A stretch of 64,000 nt of DNA, from the NCBI RefSeq assembly GCF_900106955.1, contig NZ_FNNI01000001.1, positions 62,001 to 126,000 on the forward strand, read 5' to 3'. Shown here piece after piece: positions 1-8,422 of this stretch. The stretch's first letter is position 1, and each line of letters starts with the position of its first letter. Under the pieces are notes generated by a model. The model made no database searches and had not been told where the DNA came from. It saw only the letters and a program-made list of their open reading frames with translations. The stretch comes from Aidingimonas halophila. Its GTDB lineage: Bacteria; Pseudomonadota; Gammaproteobacteria; Pseudomonadales; Halomonadaceae. A program made the translations under genes and the position numbers.

Positions 1-1922
1 TGCGCTTGATCATTGCCGAAAAACCCAGTCTGGGCAGGGCCATTGCCGATGCACTGCCCGGGAAGGCCGCACGCCAGGAAGGCGCTATCGTGGTCGGTGA
101 TACCACAGTGACCTGGTGTCTGGGACACCTTCTGGAACAGTCCCCACCGGAAGCCTACGACACGGCCTACAAGCAGTGGCGCCTCGACCATCTACCGATC
201 GTTCCCACCCAGTGGCGCTTGACGCCGCGTCCAAAGGCCCGCGGCCAACTCAAGGTCGTCCGCCATTGGCTCAAGCAGGCCACCCGTGTCGTGCATGCCG
301 GCGATCCCGATCGCGAGGGGCAGCTCCTGGTACAGGAGGTCATCGATCACCTGGGCTGGCGAGGCCCGGTCGACCGATTGTTGATCAGCGACCTGAATCG
401 GCCGGCCGTGGTGAAAGCCCTCGACAACCTGCAAGACAATCTGGATTTTCAGGCCTTGTACCGCGCCGCCGAGACGCGTGCGCGTGCCGATTGGCTGTAT
501 GGCATCAACCTGACCCGGGCATGGACATTGACCGGCCGCCAGGCGGGGCATGACGGTGTGCTCTCGGTCGGTCGCGTGCAGACGCCAGTACTCGGCCTGG
601 TCGTACGCCGTGACCTGGATATCGCTGCCTTCGAACCTCGCCCATTCCATGTGTTGTGGGTCGATCTAGGCGTTCAGCACGGTCAGTTGCGTGCCTGGTG
701 GCATCCCGGCGACCATCACCGACTCGACGATCAGGGACGGCTACTGGACCGCGCCCCCGCCGATGCCCTGGCATCTCGCTTGCCGGGAACCGAAGGTCGT
801 CTGGCGGAACTCGATACCAAGCGTCGACGGCAGAATGCCCCGCTTCCCTATTCGCTGTCGTCGCTCCAGGTCGACGCCGCACGCCGTCACAAGCTCTCGG
901 CAAAAGCTGTACTGGATACTTGTCAACGGCTCTACGAACAACACAAATTGATCACCTACCCCCGCAGCGACTGCCGCTACCTTCCCGAGTCGCATTTTGG
1001 CGAAGCTTCGCACACGCTGACCGGCGCCTGTCGGGGGGATGCCACCTTGTCGGAGTGGTTGTCCAACGCGGACTTCCGCCGTCGATCCAAGGCCTGGGAT
1101 GACGGCAAGGTCGGTGCGCACCACGCTCTGGCCCCCACCGGTAAGCGAGCGGATATGAGCCGTTTGACCACGACCGAAGCCAATGTCTTTCGTTTGATCG
1201 TGCGCAATGTGCTGGCTCAGTTCTACCCCGCCCTGGTCGTCGATGAGGTGAAAGCCCGTTTCACGATTCTCGATGAAACCTTTGTCGCCCAGGGCCGCCA
1301 CCTGTTGGAACCCGGCTGGAAACCGTTATTTACCACCCGTGACGAGGCCCCGCCCCTGCCCGACCTGAGTGAGGGAGAAACCGCCCGGGTACTCGATCAG
1401 GGCGTGGAAGATCGCGAAACGCGGCCACCGGAACCCTTCAGCGATGCCAGTCTCATCAAGGCCATGATGAATATCGCCCGTTATGTGGACGATCCCGAGG
1501 TCCGACGAACCCTGCGTGAAACCGATGGACTGGGCACTGAAGCGACCCGGGCGGGTATCATCGAAACGCTGCTTCAGCGCGGCTACCTGGTACGTCAAGG
1601 CCAGGCCTTGCGAGCCACGCGCATAGGCCACGCGTTGATACATGCCTTGCCGGCAGCGGCCAGCCGACCGGAACGGACAGCGCTTTGGGAACAACGACTG
1701 ACGGCGATCGTCGAGCAGGATCATGCATCGTCACCCTTTCTGGACGGGCTGATCGACGATCTGCACCGACTCCTGGGCAGCGTCGATGCCTCCCGGATGC
1801 GAGACGGCCTGAATCGCTCGGAAGGGATTGCGCCAGCGCCTCGGGACCGCCCATCCTCGAACCGTCGGCGTGGTCGCAACGCTCGATCGACCCGCTCCCG
1901 GCGGCGACGGTCCGCGTCCTGA
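1..1922 (+). CDS. topB: DNA topoisomerase III (5'-truncated by one base)
   Basis: Type IA topoisomerase that relaxes and decatenates DNA by passing single strands. The A of the ATG lies one base before the window: the visible bases read as TGCGCTTGATC, giving an N-terminus of M-R-L-I-I-A-E-K-P-S. The toprim fold starts with that IAEKPS segment and has the acidic GDPDREGQ motif near residues 101-108. The catalytic tyrosine sits in ITYPRS near residue 320. The length (about 640 residues) fits proteobacterial TopB. The C-terminus ends in a basic Arg/Ser-rich tail and has no visible zinc-ribbon cysteines, as is usual for TopB compared with TopA. Family and function are secure. Confidence 0.95.
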   Translation, partial: RLIIAEKPSLGRAIADALPGKAARQEGAIVVGDTTVTWCLGHLLEQSPPEAYDTAYKQWRLDHLPIVPTQWRLTPRPKARGQLKVVRHWLKQATRVVHAGDPDREGQLLVQEVIDHLGWRGPVDRLLISDLNRPAVVKALDNLQDNLDFQALYRAAETRARADWLYGINLTRAWTLTGRQAGHDGVLSVGRVQTPVLGLVVRRDLDIAAFEPRPFHVLWVDLGVQHGQLRAWWHPGDHHRLDDQGRLLDRAPADALASRLPGTEGRLAELDTKRRRQNAPLPYSLSSLQVDAARRHKLSAKAVLDTCQRLYEQHKLITYPRSDCRYLPESHFGEASHTLTGACRGDATLSEWLSNADFRRRSKAWDDGKVGAHHALAPTGKRADMSRLTTTEANVFRLIVRNVLAQFYPALVVDEVKARFTILDETFVAQGRHLLEPGWKPLFTTRDEAPPLPDLSEGETARVLDQGVEDRETRPPEPFSDASLIKAMMNIARYVDDPEVRRTLRETDGLGTEATRAGIIETLLQRGYLVRQGQALRATRIGHALIHALPAAASRPERTALWEQRLTAIVEQDHASSPFLDGLIDDLHRLLGSVDASRMRDGLNRSEGIAPAPRDRPSSNRRRGRNARSTRSRRRRSAS

Positions 1923-2021
1923 AGATCGTTACCGGAAATTCACACCTCGAGGGGGTTGCTAATACACTGAAGTGACCCAATAGTGAATGGTTGTAGGAAA
2001 TTCGTTGGGAACACAACGCGA

Positions 2022-2039
2022 CATGCCAGACTCGGCATG
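2022..2039. repeat. Short inverted repeat upstream of the peroxiredoxin gene
   Basis: CATGCC and GGCATG are separated by 6 bases, about 40 bp before the peroxiredoxin start. The intergenic stretch 1923-2077 holds no gene. This could be an operator, but I do not recognise the regulator. Confidence 0.3.
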
Positions 2040-2077
2040 CCGTTCGAGCCACCCACTCACGTATAGGGGGTTTAACG

Positions 2078-2737
2078 ATGAGCCTGAGAATCGGTGATAC
2101 CGCGCCGGACTTCACAGCGGAAACCACGGAAGGGACACTCAACTTCCACGATTGGATCGGTGAAAGCTGGTGCATTCTTTTCTCGCATCCCAAGGACTTT
2201 ACGCCGGTTTGCACGACTGAGTTGGGCTACATGGCCAAGTTGAAGCCCGAGTTCGACAAGCGCAACACCAAGATCATCGGTTTGTCGGTGGATCCTGTCG
2301 ACAACCATGCCGCCTGGTCGAAAGACATCGAGGAGACTCAGGGCACGGCTCCCAACTACCCGATGATCGGCGATACCCAGCTGGAAGTCGCCAAGCTCTA
2401 CGACATGCTACCGGCCGATCTGGAAGGTAGCTCGGAGGGACGCACGCCGGCAGATAACGCCACCGTACGCTCGGTCTTCGTCATCGGGCCGGACAAGAAG
2501 ATCAAGGCCATGCTGGTCTATCCGATGACCTCCGGCCGTGACTTCAATGAAGTCCTGCGTCTGCTGGATTCAGTCCAATTGACGGCGCAGCACACTGTCG
2601 CCACACCGGTCAACTGGCAGCCGGGTCAGGATGTCATCATCCCGCCTGCCGTCAGCGATGAAGAAGCCCAGAAGAAATACCCCGAGGGTTACAAGACGCT
2701 CAAGCCCTATCTGCGCACGGTCAAACAACCGTCATAA
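2078..2737 (+). CDS. 1-Cys peroxiredoxin (Prx6 family, AhpC/TSA fold)
   Basis: Thiol peroxidase that reduces H2O2 and organic hydroperoxides in the cytoplasm. The peroxidatic cysteine is Cys45 in PVCTTE, with the upstream HPKDFTP segment typical of the family. The 219-residue length and the long C-terminal arm (from about residue 160) match the Prx6 subfamily. The only other cysteine is near residue 32, so there is no obvious resolving Cys. The start follows a GGGGG-rich Shine-Dalgarno region. The gene is monocistronic: topB ends 155 bp upstream and a strong terminator follows. Function is secure; the reductant is unknown. Confidence 0.93.
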   Translation: MSLRIGDTAPDFTAETTEGTLNFHDWIGESWCILFSHPKDFTPVCTTELGYMAKLKPEFDKRNTKIIGLSVDPVDNHAAWSKDIEETQGTAPNYPMIGDTQLEVAKLYDMLPADLEGSSEGRTPADNATVRSVFVIGPDKKIKAMLVYPMTSGRDFNEVLRLLDSVQLTAQHTVATPVNWQPGQDVIIPPAVSDEEAQKKYPEGYKTLKPYLRTVKQPS

Positions 2738-2778
2738 CTGGGGAGAACGTCAGGGAATGCCCTCGCAAGCTACAGCCT

Positions 2779-2810
2779 ATCCGCACCGCTAATGGGTGCG
2801 GATTTTTTTT
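2779..2810 (+). terminator. Rho-independent terminator of the peroxiredoxin gene
   Basis: A perfect 9-bp stem ATCCGCACC / GGTGCGGAT with a 7-nt loop is followed directly by a run of eight T, 42 bp after the peroxiredoxin stop. Confidence 0.9.
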
Positions 2811-2905
2811 GATCCGTACCCCCCGACACTTGACCTATGTGTTGCCCCCAGGAAGTACATTCCACACATTGTCGTGTTCGTTTTCCATGAAAACAGGGGT
2901 GCCCG

Positions 2906-3049
2906 ATGTTCAACGACTGTCCTATGATGGAGGGTCAAATGGGTTGGATAATGCCTGCAATGGAGATTGCCTTATTCCTGTTGGCAGGACTGGGTATCAC
3001 CGCATTAGCCAAATACGTGTTTTCTCAGCGTGAGAGGGGTTCCAGATGA
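2906..3049 (+). CDS. 47-residue single-pass membrane protein, coupled to the DUF411 gene
   Basis: Small ORF shorter than usual calling limits. ATG at 2906 is preceded by AGGGG with a 6-nt spacer. The N-terminal part is Met-rich (seven Met in the first 19 residues, counting the start). It is followed by one hydrophobic segment (about residues 17-36, with ALFLLAGLGITALA) and a short basic tail ending QRERGSR, consistent with an N-out, C-in membrane protein. Its TGA overlaps the ATG of the next gene (ATGA), so the two are probably translationally coupled. Met and Cys near the N-terminus could bind Cu(I) or another soft metal, but that is inference. I do not recognise a family. Confidence 0.6.
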   Translation: MFNDCPMMEGQMGWIMPAMEIALFLLAGLGITALAKYVFSQRERGSR

Positions 3050-3489
3050 ATGCTCGTTTCGTCACGATCCTGGCAGGTAGTGTATTGGCCCTGAATAGTT
3101 TAGGGGTATCCGCGGAGGCATTACCGGATGACGCCAAGCTGTATAAATCCCCCAGTTGCGGCTGCTGCGACGACTATGCCGACCATCTACGCTCCAAGGG
3201 GATCGATGTCGAGGTAATCGACACGGAAGACATGAACCGGATCAAGAAAGATGCCGGTCTTCCCTATGGTGAAGGCGCCTGCCACACCACGGTGATGGGA
3301 GATTACGTCATCGAGGGGCATGTGCCTTTTGTTGCGATCGAAAAGCTGTTCGACGAGACACCGGATGTCGACGGCATTAGTCTGGCAGGCATGCCAATAG
3401 GCACCCCTGGTATGCCTGGTCCGCAGGAAGAGCCCTATGAGGTCAAACGTTTCAAGGACCGGGAAGCTTCTGCATTCATGACGCTGTAG
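3046..3489 (+). CDS. Exported DUF411 metal-binding protein
   Basis: 147 residues with a signal peptide (hydrophobic core about residues 5-18, likely cleavage after VSA near residue 23). The DUF411 signature follows: KSPSCGCC with Cys38, Cys40 and Cys41, then a GEGACHT segment near residues 76-82 and EGHVP. DUF411 proteins are periplasmic and recur in copper and other heavy-metal resistance clusters; a direct biochemical role is not settled. The start overlaps the 47-residue membrane protein by 4 bp, and the 3' end overlaps the convergent zntA by 14 bp. The setting (metal ATPase, MerR regulator) supports a role in metal binding outside the cytoplasm. Confidence 0.88.
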   Translation: MNARFVTILAGSVLALNSLGVSAEALPDDAKLYKSPSCGCCDDYADHLRSKGIDVEVIDTEDMNRIKKDAGLPYGEGACHTTVMGDYVIEGHVPFVAIEKLFDETPDVDGISLAGMPIGTPGMPGPQEEPYEVKRFKDREASAFMTL

Positions 3490-5659
3490 GATCGAAACGA
3501 TATCTCAGCAAACGCATGGCGTTGAGCGTCACCAGAACGGTGGCGCCGGTATCGGCCAGCACGGCAATCCACATGCCGGTGATGCCGAACATGGTGGTAA
3601 TCAGGAATATCGCCTTGAACCCCAGCGCCAGTGCCACATTGGTCTTGACGTTACGCAATGTCGCACGCGACAGACCGATCAACTCGGCAATCCCGCCGAC
3701 CCGATTCCTGAGCAAGGCGGCATCGGCCGTTTCGAGAGCCACGTCGGTGCCCCCGCCCATTGCGATTCCGACATCTGCGGCCGCCAGTGCAGGCGCGTCG
3801 TTGATGCCATCGCCGACCTTTCCGATCGGCCCCCGACCGGATGCCTGCCACTCGCCGATCAATCGTGCCTTGTCTTCCGGCAACAGTCCGGCATGCGCCT
3901 CGATGCCCAGAGACTCGGCGATAGCCGATGCTGTCCGTGGGTTATCCCCGGTCAGCATGACGCCCGTCAGGCCCATTCGTGACAATGACGCGAGTCCCGC
4001 ACCGGCATCCTCTCGCGGTTCGTCGCGCACGGCTATCAATCCAAGCGGTCGCTCGCCGTCGAGGAGTACCGTCACGGATTTTCCCGATGTCTCCAGCGCG
4101 GTGATACGTTGACCGAGGGTCCGATTCTTCTGAACCAGCTCAGACACCGTCCGTGGACTGACCAATCGCAGGTAACTGCTGCCCACGCTCCCCCCAACGC
4201 CATGACCGGATAAGGCATGTGCATCATGGACACCGGGCAGCTCGATCGAGGCTTGCCGGGCTCGCTCGACGATCGCCATGGCAATGGGGTGACTGCTGTC
4301 ACGCTCCAGCGCGGCCGCGAGGCGCAGTACGTCATCATCACTGGCCGACACCCCGATGATATCGGTGACTCGTGGTGCGCCGACGGTCAGGGTCCCCGTC
4401 TTGTCCAGCGCCACGACCTTCAACGATCCAAGCTTTTCCAGCACGGCACCGCCCTTGATCAACAAACCTCGGCGCGCGCCTGTCGAGAGTCCCGCAGCGA
4501 TGGCAGCAGGCGTCGATATCACGAGGGCACAAGGGCAAGCAATCAGCAACAGAGCCAGCGCCCGATAGACCGACTCCGACCAGGCGAGACCGGCCACCAA
4601 CGGTGGGACGACGGCGACCAGCACCGCAATACCCACCACGGCGGGCATGTAATAATGAGCAAACCGGTCGATGAACCGTGCCACCGGCGCCTTGGCTTCC
4701 TGCGCCTCTTCCACCAGCCGGATGATGCGGGCAATGGTGTTGTCGGATGCGCGGCGAGTGACTTCGACCTGAAGGACGGCCCCCAGATTGACGGTGCCGG
4801 CAAAAACATCATCACCTATCTGCTTCTCGCAAGGGACCGATTCACCGCTGATCGGCGATTCATCCAGACTCGATGCTCCCTCGAGAATTCGACCGTCGCA
4901 AGGCAACCGATCCCCTGGACGCACCATGACCCGGTCACCGGGCTCCAGCGTGTCGGCAGATACGTCGCGGACCTCGCCGTCCTCCAGCAATCGGGCCATC
5001 GCAGGCGTCAGATCGGACAAGGCGGCGATGCTGCGACGGGCCCGGGAAGAGGCCACGCCCTCCAGCAGCTCGCCGACAGCAAACAGAAACACCACGACAG
5101 CCGCTTCCGCCGCCGCATCAATCACCAATGCCCCAACGGCAGCAATCGTCATCAAGGCTTCGATAGTGAAGACATCGCCGCCACGTAGCGACTGCCAGGC
5201 CGCTCTGACGATCGGCACCAGTCCCACGACCGTTGCAGCCACGAACGGCCAACGACCCAGTACTGGAAAGAGAAGCTCAAGTCCGACGGCGACGGTCAGC
5301 AGAACCCCACTGGCAAGCACCAGTCGTCCTTTGGCGGTTTGCCACCAGCGCGGTGTCCCGGCACCTGCACGACGATTACTGATATCCTGCTCTGATACCA
5401 CGACATAGCCGAGCCGATGAATCGCTTCGCTCACCGCCCGCTCACTCGGAAGGCTCTCGTCGGGAGTGACGACAACAGAACCTGCAGTGACATTGGCTGA
5501 CACATCGCCGACTCCCGACAGTTTCGAGACGGCCGTCTCGATTTTCCTCGCGCAGCCCGGGCAATCCATCCCTTCGACACGAAACCGTAGCACGCTCTCT
5601 GGCGACATCTCAGTTTCCGGGTCATCCGCTTCCGGAACCTGGTATGACGACTCCACCAT
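3476..5659 (-). CDS. zntA: Heavy-metal P1B-type ATPase, Zn/Cd/Pb exporter
   Basis: Inner-membrane pump that exports Zn(II), Cd(II) and Pb(II) at the cost of ATP. One N-terminal HMA domain carries GMDCPGC (residues 30-36). The membrane metal site is the CPC motif at residues 375-377, the phosphorylated Asp is D419 in DKTGT, the HP motif is SSHPIA, and GDGINDAP marks the hinge. The last membrane segment contains ADTGATVLVTLNA with the Asp used by ZntA-type pumps for divalent ions, which argues against a CopA-type Cu(I) pump. The start ATG at 5659 has AGGAGG 6 nt upstream. Expression is probably controlled by the divergent MerR protein through the promoter at 5704-5734. Confidence 0.94.
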   Translation of the reverse strand: MVESSYQVPEADDPETEMSPESVLRFRVEGMDCPGCARKIETAVSKLSGVGDVSANVTAGSVVVTPDESLPSERAVSEAIHRLGYVVVSEQDISNRRAGAGTPRWWQTAKGRLVLASGVLLTVAVGLELLFPVLGRWPFVAATVVGLVPIVRAAWQSLRGGDVFTIEALMTIAAVGALVIDAAAEAAVVVFLFAVGELLEGVASSRARRSIAALSDLTPAMARLLEDGEVRDVSADTLEPGDRVMVRPGDRLPCDGRILEGASSLDESPISGESVPCEKQIGDDVFAGTVNLGAVLQVEVTRRASDNTIARIIRLVEEAQEAKAPVARFIDRFAHYYMPAVVGIAVLVAVVPPLVAGLAWSESVYRALALLLIACPCALVISTPAAIAAGLSTGARRGLLIKGGAVLEKLGSLKVVALDKTGTLTVGAPRVTDIIGVSASDDDVLRLAAALERDSSHPIAMAIVERARQASIELPGVHDAHALSGHGVGGSVGSSYLRLVSPRTVSELVQKNRTLGQRITALETSGKSVTVLLDGERPLGLIAVRDEPREDAGAGLASLSRMGLTGVMLTGDNPRTASAIAESLGIEAHAGLLPEDKARLIGEWQASGRGPIGKVGDGINDAPALAAADVGIAMGGGTDVALETADAALLRNRVGGIAELIGLSRATLRNVKTNVALALGFKAIFLITTMFGITGMWIAVLADTGATVLVTLNAMRLLRYRFDPTAS

Positions 5660-5703
5660 GATCAGCCTCCTGACCCCCTTGCCTTCGATACGCTGTCAAG
5701 CGC

Positions 5704-5734
5704 AGGATAATTCCTATAGTCACTAGAGGTTCAA
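5704..5734 (-). promoter_or_regulatory. MerR-type zntA promoter with 19-bp spacer and dyad operator
   Basis: Read on the minus strand, -35 is TTGAAC and -10 is TATCCT, separated by 19 bp. This is the overlong spacing that MerR-family activators correct by untwisting DNA. The spacer contains the dyad CCTCTAG-TGA-CTATAGG (5713-5729), close in form to known ZntR/CadR/PbrR operators. It sits between the divergent zntA and merR starts. Confidence 0.85.
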
Positions 5735-5764
5735 GCCGGAAAGGCAAATGTTGGAGGCATCGAA

Positions 5765-6226
5765 ATGACACAGACAATGGAGGCCGGAATGAGCATTGGC
5801 GCACTGGCCGAACGTACCCAGTGCAAAGTGCAGACGATTCGATATTACGAGCAGATCGGTCTGCTGCCCCCGCCGCGGCGCAATGAAGGGAATCAGCGTC
5901 GTTATGGCGAGGATGCCGTCAAACGTCTGACCTTCATCCGCCATGCGCGGGATTTCGGGTTTGCCGTGGAATCCGTCAGAGAGTTGCTGGAGATGGCCGA
6001 TCACCCCGACCTGCCCTGTGAGGAAGCCGATGCGCTGGCACGTCACCACCTTCGTGAAGTCGAAGCCCGTCTGGCGAGGTTGTCGGCATTGCGTGATGAG
6101 CTGAAGCGCATGCTGACGCAATGCCAGGGGGGATCGGTCAATGAGTGTCGAGTCATCGAGGTGTTGAGCGATCACCGGTTATGTTTGCATGACGAGCCGC
6201 ACGGTGGTGCCCAGGATATTCACTGA
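5765..6226 (+). CDS. MerR-family metal-responsive activator (ZntR/CadR/PbrR-like)
   Basis: 153 residues. The N-terminal winged helix has the MerR signature TIRYYEQIGLLPPP, followed by the dimerisation helix. Cys85 (PDLPCEEAD) corresponds to the metal-binding Cys at the helix start in ZntR-type proteins. The C-terminal loop provides Cys120 and Cys128, and the tail adds His137, Cys140, His142 and His146. It should activate zntA from the operator at 5713-5729. The chosen ATG has GGAGG 7 nt upstream; an internal ATG at 5789 also has GGAGG at 5-nt spacing and would give a protein starting MSIGALAE. Metal choice (Zn, Cd or Pb) cannot be fixed from sequence. Confidence 0.9.
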   Translation: MTQTMEAGMSIGALAERTQCKVQTIRYYEQIGLLPPPRRNEGNQRRYGEDAVKRLTFIRHARDFGFAVESVRELLEMADHPDLPCEEADALARHHLREVEARLARLSALRDELKRMLTQCQGGSVNECRVIEVLSDHRLCLHDEPHGGAQDIH

Positions 6227-7617
6227 TCCCCGGAATCTCCCCAGTCCAGGCGCGCCTCGAGGCCGCCTTGCGATCGGTTGGTCAAGGTCAGATATACGCG
6301 TTGCCGCCGTGCCAGTTCGACAACGATGGCCAGGCCGAGCCCGCTGCCGCTGATGCGTTGATCGGAAGCGCGACGAAACCGGTCGGTAATGACGCCGAGC
6401 AACTCCTCCGGTACCCCCGGACCCGTGTCACGAATCGTCATCCACTGCCTGTCATCGGTGCTGCCGAGTGTCACATCGACACGACCGCCTTCAGGTGTGT
6501 ATCGCAGGGCATTGTCGAGCAGGTTGCGTATCAGGATGCCCAGCTCCGTCGCATCGCCCGTCACATGAAGCCGAGCAGCGTCGCTTACCTGCAGGGTCTG
6601 ATCGTTGACCTCCGCCAGGGGCCAGAGTTCTGCCGCCAATTCCATGACTAACGCATAGAGGTCGACATGGGTGTCCGTCATTTCCGACTGCCGGTCGAGT
6701 TGCGCCAGGATCAGCAGCTGCTCGACCACACGCTGCAAACGCTCGATACCCCCATACGCCTTGTACAACGCCTCATGCTCGCCGGCCATGGCGTTATCCA
6801 GCTGGATCTTCAATGCGGCCAGCGGCGTGCGAAGCTCATGAGCGGCGTCGGCAGTGAAGCGTCGCTCCCGTTCCAGTGCATCACCGAGGCGAACAATGAA
6901 ACCGTTCACCGATTCGCGAAGCGCTGACAACTCCTGGGGAACCGGGGTATCGATGGGGCTCATGTCGCGCTCATGGCGTGCCTCCACTTGAGCGGATAGC
7001 GTCGTTATCGGACGCAATCCCCGCCGGATGATGCGCATCATCACCCATAGCAACAATGGCAGCAGCAGGACCATCGGTACCAGATGGTTCAATGTCACCT
7101 GTTCTACCAGCGCCTGATGGAAATCCTTGCGAACTCCGATCCGGAGCCAATAGTCGCTGTCGTCATCGAACACGCTCAATACCCGCCATCGGTGTCCTTC
7201 ATGTTCCAGCCACTCATAACCTTGACGTTCTGGAAACGGTGGAGCGGCGTCGTGCCAACCGCCACCGATCAGTCGCAGCTCGCCCTCCCTCTCCCAGATC
7301 CCGATTGCCAGTTTGCGCTCTTCGGGATGATAACGTCTCGCGCGTTCTCGAGATATCGCCTGTTCCTCTCCATCGCGATAGAACCTGGCGGGCTGATCCG
7401 GTTGATGCAGTCGCTCGGCGATGCGCTGGAGATCATCCGACGTCATACCGGGTTTCAGCAGGCTCGAAACGATACGCCCGCTCAAGCCCAGCTCGGCATC
7501 GAGCATCTCCTCCAGCTCATGATCGGTAATCAGGTAGGCGGCGGTGACGGTGGTCAGCGTCACGATCACGAATGTCAGTGCCAGGGAGCGGGAAAGGTAG
7601 CGCCGAATCGAGGTCAT
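6220..7617 (-). CDS. Two-component sensor histidine kinase (QseC/PmrB-like)
   Basis: 465-residue inner-membrane kinase. TM1 is about residues 11-31, a periplasmic sensor domain of about 145 residues follows, and TM2 is about 178-197. HAMP comes next, then HisKA with phospho-acceptor His260 in DAAHELRTPL, and HATPase_c with N box NLLDNALRYTP and G box DTGPGVP. Architecture and length match QseC more than PmrB, whose sensor loop is short. The periplasmic domain has several acidic residues that could bind cations, but the ligand is unknown. The start overlaps the response-regulator stop by 4 bp, and the 3' end overlaps the convergent merR gene by 7 bp. Confidence 0.9.
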   Translation of the reverse strand: MTSIRRYLSRSLALTFVIVTLTTVTAAYLITDHELEEMLDAELGLSGRIVSSLLKPGMTSDDLQRIAERLHQPDQPARFYRDGEEQAISRERARRYHPEERKLAIGIWEREGELRLIGGGWHDAAPPFPERQGYEWLEHEGHRWRVLSVFDDDSDYWLRIGVRKDFHQALVEQVTLNHLVPMVLLLPLLLWVMMRIIRRGLRPITTLSAQVEARHERDMSPIDTPVPQELSALRESVNGFIVRLGDALERERRFTADAAHELRTPLAALKIQLDNAMAGEHEALYKAYGGIERLQRVVEQLLILAQLDRQSEMTDTHVDLYALVMELAAELWPLAEVNDQTLQVSDAARLHVTGDATELGILIRNLLDNALRYTPEGGRVDVTLGSTDDRQWMTIRDTGPGVPEELLGVITDRFRRASDQRISGSGLGLAIVVELARRQRVYLTLTNRSQGGLEARLDWGDSGDQ

Positions 7618-8276
7618 GTCGCCTGACTATCCAACCGGTAACCGATACCTCGCACGGTCACGATCAACGATTTATCGAGCTTTTTCCGCAGATGGTGGAC
7701 ATGAACCTCCAGCGCATTGGATTCAAGCTCTTCGCCCCAGCCATACAACAGGCTCTCCAGACGTGGGCGGGACAGCACTTTGTCGTGGTGACGGGCCAAT
7801 TCCAGCAGCAGCGCGAATTCACGTCGACCCAACGTCACCGGCTGGCCGTGCCAGGTCACCTGATGGCGGGCCTCGTCGATCGCCAGTGCCCCTAAGTTCA
7901 ACTGTTGCGAAGCCCGACCTTCGGCGCGGCGGGTGATCACACGCAGGCGCGCCAGCAGTTCCTGCAGATCGAAGGGTTTCAGGACATAATCATCGGCCCC
8001 CGAATCGAGGCCATGGATACGAGCATCCACGGAATCCCTTGCCGTCAGGATCAGCACGGGCATAACGCTTTGACGTCGTGATTCGGCCAGCACATCTAAT
8101 CCATCGATATCGGGCAATCCCAGATCGAGCACCATCAGGGAAAACTCTTCGGTCTGCAGTGCCGTCATGGCGTCCTTGCCCAGGGTCATCCAGTCGACGG
8201 CATAGCCTTCCCGGACCAGAGCCGCCTTGATGCCGTCACCAAGCAATGGGTCATCCTCGACCAATAATACCCGCAT
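7614..8276 (-). CDS. OmpR-family response regulator (QseB/PmrA-like)
   Basis: 220 residues. Receiver domain with acidic pocket EDD (residues 7-9), phospho-acceptor Asp51 (LDLGLPD) and the conserved Lys near 101 (LKPF). It is followed by a winged-helix DNA-binding domain with VHHLRKKL near the recognition helix. First gene of a two-gene operon with the kinase. The upstream region has a CTTAAC-N5-CTTAAG direct repeat read toward this gene, matching the PmrA/QseB binding pattern, so autoregulation is likely. Which paralogue it is (QseB or PmrA) cannot be decided here. Confidence 0.92.
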   Translation of the reverse strand: MRVLLVEDDPLLGDGIKAALVREGYAVDWMTLGKDAMTALQTEEFSLMVLDLGLPDIDGLDVLAESRRQSVMPVLILTARDSVDARIHGLDSGADDYVLKPFDLQELLARLRVITRRAEGRASQQLNLGALAIDEARHQVTWHGQPVTLGRREFALLLELARHHDKVLSRPRLESLLYGWGEELESNALEVHVHHLRKKLDKSLIVTVRGIGYRLDSQAT

Positions 8277-8320
8277 GTTCCCTCTCTCTTTCCCTCACCA
8301 CTGACCATTGTCTGTCAACA

Positions 8321-8337
8321 CTTAAGCCTCTGTTAAG
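8321..8337 (-). promoter_or_regulatory. PmrA/QseB-type direct-repeat operator
   Basis: On the minus strand the site reads CTTAAC-AGAGG-CTTAAG: two half-sites with an 11-bp period, as in PmrA/BasR and QseB boxes. It lies 44 bp upstream of the response-regulator start and could also influence the divergent CBS gene. Confidence 0.65.
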
Positions 8338-8422
8338 AGAGTCATGAAAAGCTGGTCGCACTGGGCATACCGTCGAGACACGACACGCCCCATGGCTAAA
8401 CAACTGCTAAAGGAGATGGCTC

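Noticed and set aside
2809-3033. 74-codon plus-strand frame
   Set aside because: It starts within the T-run of the peroxiredoxin terminator, lacks a Shine-Dalgarno, and is out of frame with the better-supported 47-residue ORF.
4217-5188. 323-codon plus-strand frame
   Set aside because: Fully antisense to zntA, which has every P1B-ATPase motif. The antisense product has no recognisable features.
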